From contig OV884059.1 of NCBI GenBank assembly GCA_930367215.1, positions 10,068,945-10,132,944 of the forward strand: DNA of 64,000 nt, read 5' to 3'. Under the pieces are notes generated by a model. That model saw only the letters and a list, made by a program, of their open reading frames with translations, did not search any database and was not told the DNA's origin. Source of the stretch: Pollenia angustigena (Eukaryota > Arthropoda > Insecta > Diptera > Polleniidae). Positions 12,208 through 21,490 of the stretch are shown here, piece by piece (the first letter of the stretch is position 1; each line of letters opens with the position of its first letter). Both the position numbers and the translations under genes were made by a program.

Positions 12208-12770
12208 TTCTTTACAAACGCAAAACAATGTCGCATACTTTGCAGGAATAAAATCGGCAAATTGTCCAAACTCGCATGATAGGTAACATCGATACATGTC
12301 AAAATTTTCGTGTGAAATAATAAATGTTGCTCAACATTTTTCACAAATTTGAACAGAGAACTAGGCTTAAGTGAAAGTACCTATTTTTAAAATTTTTTTC
12401 GCAAATTTGTATAGAGCAACATGTTTATTTTATGTTTGCAACATGTTGTTCGACACAAATTTGCGAAAATATTTTTTTTGCCACTTCGTCCTCAAAAATA
12501 TGAAATGGCTAAATTAAAAAATGATATTAGAGAAACTTAAATCCGGCGTAATTTAAAATGTTTTGACGAATTGCATAACAAAATCGAGTACGTCGTTCCA
12601 AAGTTACGATAAGATGTAAGGAGCAGCCTTTTCAAAAATCTAAATTTTTAGAAAAAAATTCAAAAAAAAAATACCATAGAATTTGAAATAATGATGATTT
12701 TTGCAGTTAGGTGACTATAGCCAATCAAAAAAATACAGTGGTTATTCAGGGAATTTTTGCTTGTTGCATA

Positions 12771-13530
12771 ATTATTAGGAGTATATTAAAAACAAAAATT
12801 AATTATTTCTTACCTAAATAAAGACAAAAAAATCCACTTAAAAAAGACTCATGTTTATGAAAAGCGTAATATGATTAGGTATTTCAATACTGATTATTTT
12901 GAAGTGGTTGTGTGTTTCCAAACATTTTTAAAATGTTTTCCTTATATTAATATTATTTGCTACATGCAATTAAATTTAAAGATTTGAATTATTTCTTTTC
13001 ATCTAGACTTAAATTTCAAAAAAAAATCCTTTTTTTTAAGTAGCATTTCAACTCAAATAAATGTCAAGTTCTTAATCAATTATTTCATTACTTTTTGAAA
13101 GGGCATATGTATGTACAATGTACATACATACTAACGTAATAGTTAGTAAAACTTATTGAATATTTTTTCCTTGTAAATTGATTTTTTTTACAAATCCAGT
13201 GGGATTAGCAACTTACAAAGCAAGTGGGATTAGCAACTTATGGTTTATAAGTCATTTATAATGATGACATTTTACATTAATTAAGTTATTGATTGTCCAT
13301 TTGATTACAGTTACTTTTTTATGTTCTTTTTATTATTTATTAAATACAATAGGTCTGTAAAGTTTCATTTTACTGGTAGAAACTTGCAACGAGAGAGCGA
13401 GAGAGATAATGGGTGTTTTTTATAAAGTGACACAGGCCCCTATTACGGTTTACAACTCAGTTGAGTTGTAATTTCTTAATTTTTATACTATGGTTAACAA
13501 CTTTGCTATATTGCGGTGAACAAAAACATA
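12771..13530. other. spacer with a short direct repeat
   Basis: No gene was seen. The word AGTGGGATTAGCAACTTA occurs twice in tandem, at about 13198 and 13222. A purine run GAGAGAGCGAGAGAGA lies near 13391. Confidence 0.5.
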
Positions 13531-13531
13531 A

Positions 13532-14008
13532 CAAAAACAAGTAAGAAAGTATAGTCGGTCAAGCCCGACCATATGATACCCTACACCACAGTATTTAAAA
13601 ACACATCATGCTTATGTGTCCATGTAAATAAGGATTTATCTATGTTTATAAACTTCATGAAAATTGGTTTGAAAGTTTGTGAGAGGCAGAAATTGCCCCG
13701 ATCTCCCCTTTTGGTCCCATTTTTTTAAAAAATTTATACATTTTGTGTCCGTATAGATATGGTTATATCTATGTTTTAAATTTCATTAAAATCGGTTTGA
13801 TAGTTTCTGAGAGGAAAAAATTTCCCCCTATCTTCCCTCGTGGTCCTACGATTCGGCCCATTTTCAATAGGCTTGGACCTTGTGCCAATAGGAACCTATG
13901 ACCCAAATTTTATCAAATTATCTCCAAAATTGCGACCTGTACTTTGCGCACAAGGTTACATGGACAGCCAGCCAGCCGGACGGACATCGTTAGTTCGACT
14001 CAGAAAGA
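13532..14008 (+). repeat. dispersed repeat, 'AGTAAGAAAGTA' family copy
   Basis: It begins AAAAACAAGTAAGAAAGTAT and GTCGGTCAAGCCCGACCAT. It runs to ACATGGACAGCCAGCC, then GGACGGACATCGTTAGTTCG, where it is cut off against transposase sequence. It is closely related to 28114-28820. Confidence 0.75.
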
Positions 14009-14009
14009 T

Positions 14010-14207
14010 TCTGACAACTTTTCGCATTCTGACCATCATCGTTTTTGAAGACATATGGGCCAATGACTCCGCCAGCCCATAAAGCGCACTAAACACTAAA
14101 TTTCTGTTGATACAATGGTGTTTCGACAAAAGCTTGTGGATTCTCCTTACTCCAAATGCGACAATTCTGCTTATTTACGTACCCATTTAACCAGAAATGG
14201 GCTTCCA
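14010..14207 (-). pseudogene. Tc1/mariner-like (DDE) transposase fragment
   Basis: The minus strand encodes EAHFWLNGYVNKQNCRIW, then ENPQAFVETPLYQQKFSV, a TAG codon, then CALWAGGVIGPYVFKNDDG. These are the conserved blocks of an IS630/Tc1-type DDE transposase common in insect genomes. The TAG (near 14092) sits where tryptophan is expected. The fragment abuts a dispersed repeat on one side and loses homology immediately before EAHF, where the first catalytic Asp should lie. It is therefore a truncated, inactive remnant. Confidence 0.75.
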
Positions 14208-14659
14208 GCTGTTAAATGGGTGCTTGAATAAAGCAGCGATGCCAACTCAAGGTTGTGATACTCTAAAAAAACACCCTTTAGATAGTAAAATTAAAACGAC
14301 TTATCATTTTAACGAAAATTTCCAAATTAGGCATGCTCAAGGCGAATTTATGTATAAATCAGGGAAATTTCTTGTTACTTTTACTGGTTAACAACTTTTA
14401 AATACTCAACAAAATGTAAACAGCTGATCGATTGATTCTGATTCTTGTTTTTTTATCTTTAAAAAACTTATAATTTCTTAAAAATACTTTTTTAAGTTTT
14501 TTTTTTTTGTCTCTCAAATATTTACGTTCTTTTTCGCAGGCTTTACCGATTTCTGTGTAATTATCCAAAAATGCGTCCAAAAATTTTTTCTTGGATTATT
14601 TTTGGTTCATTACATTTTGTAATTATTGTGCAATTGAAGAAGTAAATTTTTCCAGAAAT

Positions 14660-14800
14660 TCTTTTTATTTCATGTTGGAACGCATAATGAATAAAAATTC
14701 CTTGGGAGTTTTTTCCCTTTTCCCATTTTTACAATTGAATTTACATAGGAAAAAGGAAAAAAACTCCCGAGGAATTTTTATTCACGATAGGGGTGATTTG
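14660..14800. repeat. imperfect palindrome with GGGAGTTTTTTCCC arms
   Basis: GAATAAAAATTCCTTGGGAG, then TTTTTTCCCTTTT, pairs with GGAAAAAGGAAAAAAACTCC, then CGAGGAATTTTTATTC. The right edge CACGATAGGGGTG resembles the tip of the MITE at 61983-62506, so this may be a short member of that family. Confidence 0.55.
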
Positions 14801-15324
14801 TTTAAATGATTTATAACTTTTTCAATTAAAATTGTTTCTTTTCATAATTTGGTACTGAGTGATTAAGCCCATTCCTATAATATGTCTATGTCAGCAAGAA
14901 AATCTACAAGATTCGGGCCACAAATAATCCAAGATCAGCTTAACAGCAACAATTACACCTGCCTAAGTGTACTGTTTGGTGAGGTGTATTGTACTAAAGG
15001 ACAATTTGCCCATATTTTTGAAAATTCCATTGGAGTTTGAAAAAGAATAAAATTTTTTTAGTTTTACAGCAGATACTTCATGTGACTCGATGGCTTTGAT
15101 AGGAGATTTATTCGGCGAACATATTGTTTCGCGCACAAGCGATTTAAGCTTGGATTCCACGTTGATCAGATTTAACAGCTCCTGACAGTTTTCTTTGTAC
15201 ATATTTGAGCGTATTTAAACAAGCTAAAAAACATCATCCAACTTAAAACCAACATAAGAAATTAAAACATGACCATTGCACCAGAAATTTTCTAAAAAGT
15301 TATGTAAAATATGAAAAAAGTACA

Positions 15325-15559
15325 GGGGCCTAATTCTGGCAGTCGTGATCGAGTACTTCCTCGATTCGAAGCAATTTTATTTCTAGTTCTTTCAGACGAT
15401 ACTGAACGAATCGAAAGTATTTTTTCAGTATTGTGAAACTCGAATGAATGCTTTACAACACTGTAATTCCGATTCGCTCAGTATTGACTGAAATAATTAG
15501 ATATTAAATTGCTTTGGAATCGACAAAGTACTTGATCACGACTACCAGAATCAGGCCCC
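15325..15559. mobile_element. GGGGCC MITE, 235 bp
   Basis: The left end GGGGCCTAATTCTGGCAGTC, then GTGATCGAGTACTTCCTCGA, is the inverse of the right end (GACTACCAGAATCAGGCCCC). The core carries GAATGAATGCTTTACAACAC, which is the insertion site used by the hAT-like element in the related copy at 3505-6447. Confidence 0.85.
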
Positions 15560-15816
15560 AGGTATGTATGTGTGAATCAGAAAATTACCAACACTTACGC
15601 TAATAAAATAAAATAATCGCACAAATAAAACAGTTATGAACAATTTAAACAATATAGGCTTTTTTACGCCGCCATGTATATATATGTAAATAATTTAGTA
15701 TGACTGTGTAAAATTTAATTGTTCCATGTAATAATTTTAAGGTATTGAACAGGTACTGAACAAATTTAAGAACATGAAAATTTCTGTTAACTTACACAAA
15801 ACTATAACAAATTTAT

Positions 15817-15927
15817 CAAGGTAGACTCATTTGGGAGAGCATTACAAAAACACGGCTTGTCAAAATTGTTTCCATATAAAACAAAAACAATTTAACGCGC
15901 AAATGCACATATTCAACCTTGTGTAAA
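15817..15927. mobile_element. short MITE, CAAGGTAGACTC family
   Basis: The left tip CAAGGTAGACTCATTTGGGA and the internal ATATAAAACAAAAACAATTT match the longer element at 19020-19226. The right tip is ACCTTGTGTAAA. It is internally deleted relative to that copy. Confidence 0.7.
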
Positions 15928-16067
15928 TGTATCTTTAAAATAAAAATATTCCATTGGAGATGGGGTTAAAAATCGAAGAAGAAAAATTTTTTTAAGAAAA
16001 GACAACAATATTATTTTCTATTATAAATATTTACTGAAGTTTTAATAAAATTATTGTATTTTTCTAG

Positions 16068-17950
16068 CTTGGCCAGTACCTTCTGTCATCGAATAACAGC
16101 CCTGATTGGTCTGAGATGGGAGCTTAGAGGCAAAGAACATTTAGAAAAGGATCGGGCATGTATAATAGTTGCAAATCATCAATCATCGTTAGATGTTTTA
16201 GGTAAAAACATAAAAGAATTAAACTGACTGTTTCTATATAATATTAAAGTGAAAATATTGTTTTTTTTTAAGAAAATTATATTGCTTATACAATTTTCAT
16301 ATTTTGGATTCAGTTTTCTTTAGTCTGGGTTCACATTATGAAATTTTTTTAAACTCTCTTTAAAACTTTCAATCAAGTCTACACATACATTTTTTTTAAT
16401 AAAATTTTACCTTTTTTTACATTCATACATCCATGTCATTCTTCCCTCTCCTCTCACAAAAAAAAAACTCATACTTCCTGAATGAAAACATTAATAGTGG
16501 TGCCTATTATGAACTAAATTCGATTTTCGACAGCAGTCGAATTAGCTGATCGAACGAATTTTCATTTGGTATTATGGCGCGCATTCGATAAAAATTTACT
16601 ATTGTGATTTTGTTAATTCACAGTAGTACATTTTCGATCAGCTGTCACTTAAAATAAAAAATTTTTGTTTACAAATTTAAAAAATAAAATTAAAGTTAAA
16701 CGTGATTACGGCGAATTATGATTGTTTTCAAATAATTTAGCTTCAGTGGGGTTTCATCCCATTTTTTTACATGCTGAACTTTGCTACAAATCATTTGGTG
16801 AAAAAAGAATTTTGTTCCATAAGGAATATGAGCGCTTCCAATTGCTGTTAACGACGTTGGACTTGCATAAAATGAACAAAACAGATTAAGAACATTGCGT
16901 TTGGTATACGAACACCAAAAAATTTACAAATAGTTAAATTTTCAACAAGTTTTTTACATTTATTTGCACAGTCGAAAGCAAATTTGTTTTCGTTGAAAAA
17001 TTCGATGCACAACAAAACTTTCGACAGTGCTGCCAACTCATAATACCAAATTAAGATTCGATAGTCGATGTTCGATAGCCAGCGAAAATCGTTTATCGAA
17101 TGTAACTCATAATAGGGGCCAGTGTGATCCCAGATTTAAGAAATTATTGAAAAAGCTGTTTTCTTTTCCAGGCATGTTCAACATTTGGCACGTCATGGAC
17201 AAGTGTACGGTGGTGGCTAAACGTGAATTATTTTATGCCTGGCCCTTTGGTTTGGCTGCCTGGTTGGCTGGCCTTATATTCATTGATCGTGTGCGAGGTG
17301 AAAAAGCTCGTGATACCTTGAATCAAGTCAATAGTAAAATTAAAAAACAGAAAATCAAATTATGGGTATTTCCCGAAGGCACCCGACGCAATACAGGCGA
17401 TATACATTCCTTCAAAAAAGGAGCGTTTCATATGGCCATCGATGAGCAAATCCCTGTATTACCGGTTGTATTTAGTTCGTACTGTAGTTTTCTAAACGAT
17501 AAAAAGAAAATACTAAATGCTGGCAATATAATTATAACCTCTTTACCGCCAATATCTACAGAAGGTTTGACCAAAGATGATCTACCGGAATTGATGGAAA
17601 AAGTACACAAATTAATGCAGGACAATTTTAAGCAGACCTCAAACGAGGTGCTGCAACGTTACGCTGCAAGTGCAATAACAAAAACTAAAAATTCCTCCAT
17701 TGAAACAAAGACAACAACAACAGCAACATCCTCAACACTGCGAACAGAAGCAGACACGCCTGCAAAGGTCTCCTCCAATTATGATTTTAGTTTGAATTCA
17801 TATTCTCATAATACAAATGCCACAAGTCAGGCGCAAGATATTGTGAATAACACAACGGCAACAACAACAACAACGACATTATTACCAGAAGATGCAGTAA
17901 CAGATTTTAAGGACCCTGTAGTTACAAAGACTCAAGCGTTAGTACATTAG
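16068..17950 (+). CDS. Agpat: 1-acyl-sn-glycerol-3-phosphate acyltransferase (AGPAT), 3' exons
   Basis: Two exons are visible, 16068-16201 and 17172-17950, joined by a GT-AG intron with matching phase. They give the C-terminal 303 or so residues. The enzyme transfers a second acyl chain to lysophosphatidate to make phosphatidate, at the ER membrane. Motif I, the catalytic H-x4-D, is seen as ANHQSSLD just before the splice. Motif II lies in AWLAGLIFIDR, motif III is FPEGTRR, and motif IV is PVLPVVFSSY. A hydrophobic patch lies at WPFGLAAWLAGLIF. About 100 residues after the acyltransferase core are T/N/S-rich and contain a poly-Thr/ACA run; they look like a lineage-specific tail. The N-terminal exons with the membrane anchor and start codon were not found, so the gene is incomplete here. 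Whether it is the Agpat1 or Agpat2 orthologue cannot be decided. Confidence 0.92.
16320..17139. mobile_element. MITE (TTAGTCTGGG family) in the AGPAT intron, split by another MITE
   Basis: The left tip TTAGTCTGGGTTCACATTAT and right tip AGTGTGATCCCAGATTTAA match the two ends of the intact element at 50442-50940. Most of the interior is the later insertion at 16500-17120. Confidence 0.7.
16500..17120. mobile_element. nested MITE, CCTATTATGA ends, AGTG duplication
   Basis: The left end is GTGCCTATTATGAACTAAAT followed by TCGATTTTCG. The right end is CGAAAATCGTTTATCGAA, then TGTAACTCATAATAGGGGCC. AGTG lies on both sides (16496-16499 and 17121-17124), and one AGTG is present at the same spot in the intact host MITE (50442-50940). 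Confidence 0.7.
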
Positions 17951-17976
17951 AATTTTTAACTTACACAAGTTACTTT

Positions 17977-17982
17977 AATAAA
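17977..17982 (+). promoter_or_regulatory. AATAAA polyadenylation signal of AGPAT
   Basis: The canonical hexamer lies 27 bp after the stop codon at 17948-17950. An A-rich stretch follows from 18004. Confidence 0.6.
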
Positions 17983-18095
17983 TTTAAGCTACACCAAAAG
18001 GCTAAAAAAAAAAACAGGACAAACAAAAGGACAGCTAAAAAGTAAAAAAAAAGATTTTATTTAGGACTATTCTAACCCCTAAGGGGATTAATATC

Positions 18096-18486
18096 AATTG
18101 AAGCACAGCCGCGAATAACGTTTTAAGTTACAAAATAATAATTTTTCAGGAGAGCAAAAAAACGTATTTTGACAGGCAGCATTATTTGTTTTAAACATTT
18201 TTTTTTCTATTATTAAAAATAATGATAATAAAAACTTTAATGCAAAAGGCTTTTAAAACATTATTCCGCACTGCAAAACCATTTCGGTTTTATCATTTTG
18301 TTAGTAACTTGCAATGTTCTTCCACTGGCTGACACTTTGTACGCCATTTTGAAGGCGTTAAGGCGCATAGTTTTGGTTGATTTGATGTTTAAACTGTGTA
18401 AGAGAGTAAGGTTAACGGTTATCTGCAAAAAAACAGTTTTTGCAAAAGGTGGCGTTTACAACGTTATTCGCGGCTGTGCTTCAATT
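18096..18486. mobile_element. MITE, CAATTGAAGCACAGCCGCG ends
   Basis: CAATTGAAGCACAGCCGCGA and ATAACGTT at the left are repeated inverted at the right (AACGTTATTCGCGGCTGTGC, then TTCAATT). It lies just downstream of AGPAT. The only frame inside has no coding signs. Confidence 0.75.
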
Positions 18487-18608
18487 ACTAACTGGTTTTT
18501 ATTTTAGACAGCGAACATTTTAAGTACAGCCAACCTACGTTTTGAAATGCATAAATATATATACATATGTATGTATGTATTTTTACCTAAAACGTAAAAG
18601 GCCCTATC

Positions 18609-18944
18609 TAAAGGACCAAATACACTTGTCAAATGCTTGTCCAGCAGGCGAATTCACACGTGTACGTGTGCTGGACGTAATATTCGCCGTCATATCTAAA
18701 TTTTTTGATTTTCCATCCAGCATTGTTGGTGTGACAAAGGGCCTTAAAGGCCCAAATACACTAATCAAAATACTCATCAAGCATTGTGGTAGTATAAGTG
18801 AAAATGTATTTGTATGTGTCACACCGACAATGCTGGATGGAAAATCAAAAAATTAAAATATGACGGCGAATATTACGTCCAGTACACGTAAAAATGTGAA
18901 TTCGCCTACTGCACAAGCATTTGACCAAGTGCATTTGGGCCTTT
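18609..18944. mobile_element. MITE with about 150-bp inverted arms
   Basis: The left arm (AAAGGACCAAATACACTTG, CAAATGCTTG, GCGAATTCACA, CTGGACGTAATATTCGCC, TTTTCCATCCAGCATTG) is repeated in inverse order in the right arm up to GCATTTGGGCCTTT. A third partial end (AAAGGCCCAAATACACTAAT) lies in the middle near 18747. The frames present on both strands are by-products of the symmetry. Confidence 0.8.
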
Positions 18945-19019
18945 ACACGCTGCAAATTTTAAAAGAGAAGCTAAAAACTTTTTAAAATGATAAATTGCCT
19001 TAAAATGTTTCAACATATA

Positions 19020-19226
19020 TTTACACAAGGTAGACTCATTTGGGAGTGTAGACATGCTGCTCTATAAAAGGAACCGAGTTGTCAAAATTGTCTTCATATA
19101 AAACAAAAACAATTTAACGCACACATGTACAAATTTTGGCTCATATACACGAAATTTGACGTTTTGGTTCCAACTAGGGGTAATCAGCTGACAAACATAT
19201 GGGCCAACGAGTTTACCTTGTGTAAA
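19020..19226. mobile_element. MITE, TTTACACAAGGTAGACTC ends
   Basis: The left end TTTACACAAGGTAGACTCAT and the right end ACGAGTTTACCTTGTGTAAA are inverse with small gaps. The core includes ATAAAACAAAAACAATTTAA. A shorter sibling is at 15817-15927. Confidence 0.8.
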
Positions 19227-20014
19227 CATACCTTTAAATGTTTGTTATTTTAAAAACCATTTTATTTATTCTATTTCAACATTTTCTTTTTTTTTCTTTT
19301 AAAACCTGCCAGTTATTTTGGCAGTTGACAATGTGGCATATTATGTAAACTGTTAGTTAGGTCTTTAAGCGTTTATCATATTATTTTTTGTAATTAGGAC
19401 CGTTTGTTTATTGTTAATAACGTCGCTTAGGTCCAAATATTCCCAAATTTTTTTTTAGAGATTTCTATTGATGCACCACATCCAGAATCAATAAAAAATT
19501 ATACTTTTACTTTTTGGTTAGTTAGGGCATTTTGCATTTTTTTAAATTTGTAATTATATTCGAGTCTTTTTTGACTCTTCAGAACGATTAAAAACCAGAA
19601 TATGTTCTCGATTTCTGCTCATAAATGATACTTTTGCCGGGAGAAAATGGTACCCTACCCGCGCGACTCTTCTTGATGAGTCATTTTTGATTCGTTTTAG
19701 TTTTTAATTTAGAGACATTTTCGACACTTTTTTTTAATAATATTTGTTATTGCATTTGAAATCAAACACTTTTAAATCATAAGCGCTAATCTGTGTCGAT
19801 TTAGAACTATAAGTGATTAATCAGTTTAAAATCACTAAAAGTACTCAAAACAGACTCATACAGAAGACAAAATGGCAAATTATATGCGATCAGAGTTGCA
19901 TTTTCGTATTAAATGAGCCAGCACATTTAAACAAAAAAAAATATATACTATAACGGTAATGCCATGTTGTAAATAAACTTGGCTGTTGTTGTGCTTTATT
20001 ATAGTTGCCAGTCG
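19227..20014. other. spacer, nothing recognised
   Basis: AT-rich. No exon-like frame or clear inverted repeat was seen. Confidence 0.4.
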
Positions 20015-20258
20015 CCGTATTCTGTAATTCGCTAAAGCTAAATATCTATCGCTAAAAATCTATAATGTTGATTTAGCGATTTTTGGCTACATATGCAATA
20101 CTGTAACGGGCATTGCTAAATTTGGAGATGCCATAACAATTGAATTCGCCGCAATTTTAGCTTTTAATTTCATTGCTAAAATGTTAAAGTTTTTTAATTC
20201 TCTTAGGCATTTTAGCGATCGAGATTTAGCTTTAGCTAAGCGAATTACGGAATATGGG
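20015..20258. mobile_element. MITE, CCGTATTCTGTAATTCGC ends
   Basis: CCGTATTCTGTAATTCGCTA and AAGCTAAAT at the left match TTTAGCTTTAGCTAAGCGAA and TTACGGAATATGGG at the right in inverse. The interior repeats TTTAGCGAT/ATCGCTAAAA several times. Confidence 0.75.
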
Positions 20259-20777
20259 TGCTGATCACTAATTGCAATACTATTTATATCGATCTCATGA
20301 AGCATTTTAGCCAAAATTTTATTGTTATTTATTTCTTACATTGCCCGTAACATGGGCTTTAAAGGCTCATAATCGGTTACAAACTTCTAATAACAATTGT
20401 AAACAAATTAATATATGAATGTATGTGTACATAAAAATTAAAATATTATTAAATAAGGAGAAAAGGATAATAATGTAAGATTTCCAGCGATAACATAAAT
20501 CCCAAAACGAACGATTCAGAAAATTGTATGTATATTATATATATCATATTAACATACATATGTACCAGAGAACTGCAAAATCACTATTTTTCTTCATTTA
20601 TTCATACGCTAAAATTTACATTAACTCTATGCCCGCAAAACAAAGTTCAACGTTGGTAATTTTGACATCGTTTTGTACACATTTGATTTGTGCATGTGTG
20701 AGTTTTTTATTGTAGTGCTTTATTGTTGCGCACGCAACAACACAAATACCCAAAGTCAAAAGGCAAAAATGCTTTTG

Positions 20778-21020
20778 CCAAGGTATATTTATAGCAGGTA
20801 GTCTCGGAAAGCCAGCTGGTTATTTTTTATTTGCTTGTTTTGTGATACAAACTGTCAAATGTTCCTTAGTAAACAAGTTTTTTGTCTTTATCTTTTGTCT
20901 CTTTTCAACCCCTTTGCTGTTTGACAGTTCGTATCACAGAACAACAATAAAAAGCCGTGTTGTTTGTTTTATTGTACAATTGTTGTAATCTCGCGGCTAC
21001 CTGCTATAAATATACCTTGG
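20778..21020. mobile_element. MITE, CCAAGGTATATTTATAGC ends, CTTTTG duplication
   Basis: The ends CCAAGGTATATTTATAGCAG and CTGCTATAAATATACCTTGG are perfectly inverse. The hexamer CTTTTG flanks both sides (20772-20777 and 21021-21026). Subterminal words ACAAACTGTCAAA and TTTGACAGTTCGTATCACA also pair. A collapsed relative is at 42057-42088. Confidence 0.85.
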
Positions 21021-21109
21021 CTTTTGCATTCAAGTAGTCATTGTCCGCTCGATAAGCCAACGACGAACTAAATTGGTATGTGTACGAGTCGCTTTGTTAC
21101 ATTTTATGC

Positions 21110-21490
21110 GCCCCATACACTTTTCAATTCAATTGTCAACTGAGTCTTTCAACTGAATTGATGCTTGGCCACACACTTCATCAAATGAGTTGAAAGACTT
21201 CAAATTCATTTTAAAATTTAATGATATAAAAGACAATTTTTAAAATACTTAACTTTTTTTTGCAAAAGAAAACGACAAACATTAATTTTGACAGCTAATC
21301 AATAGACTCGAGCACACACAGTACAATCGAATTGAAAGACTTAGTACTCAACTTAAAAAAATCAAAATCTTTTGATTTTTTTTTTCAACTAACTCGACAA
21401 CCGTCAAACTAATTAATTGACAAAGCCACACACGCTTTAATTTGGAGAACAACCGACTCTGTTGACAACTGAATTGAATTGTGTATGGGC
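21110..21490. mobile_element. MITE, GCCCCATACAC ends, 381 bp
   Basis: The left end GCCCCATACACTTTTCAATT, then CAATTGTCAACTGAGTC, pairs with GACTCTGTTGACAACTGAAT, then TGAATTGTGTATGGGC at the right. Secondary copies of TTGAAAGACTT and GCCACACAC occur inside in both orientations. Confidence 0.8.

Larger units (their letters stand above)
9524..12770. mobile_element. fold-back element with about 230-bp inverted arms and nested insertions
   Basis: The left arm (about 9524-9757) and right arm (about 12553-12770) are inverse copies. Shared words, left then inverted right, include GAATAACCACT, CTATAGTCACCTAACTGC, AAAATCATCATTATTTCAA, CTTACATCTTATCGTAAC, TTTGGAACGACGT and CGTCAAAACATTTTAAATT. By eye they are about 90% alike. 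Inside the right arm a further stem (12409-12466) pairs CGCAAATTTGT with ACAAATTTGCG around CAACATG words. The interior is occupied by a dispersed repeat (9785) and a non-LTR fragment (10300), so the original core is obscured. Confidence 0.75.

Noticed and set aside
17027..17171. Upstream part of the long AGPAT open frame, including an in-frame start
   Set aside because: This stretch is the right arm of intron MITEs followed by a pyrimidine-rich acceptor (CTTTTCCAG). The true coding part starts at 17172 and joins 16201.
18542..18856. Overlapping frames on both strands near 18.6 kb
   Set aside because: They are produced by the inverted arms of the MITE at 18609-18944.
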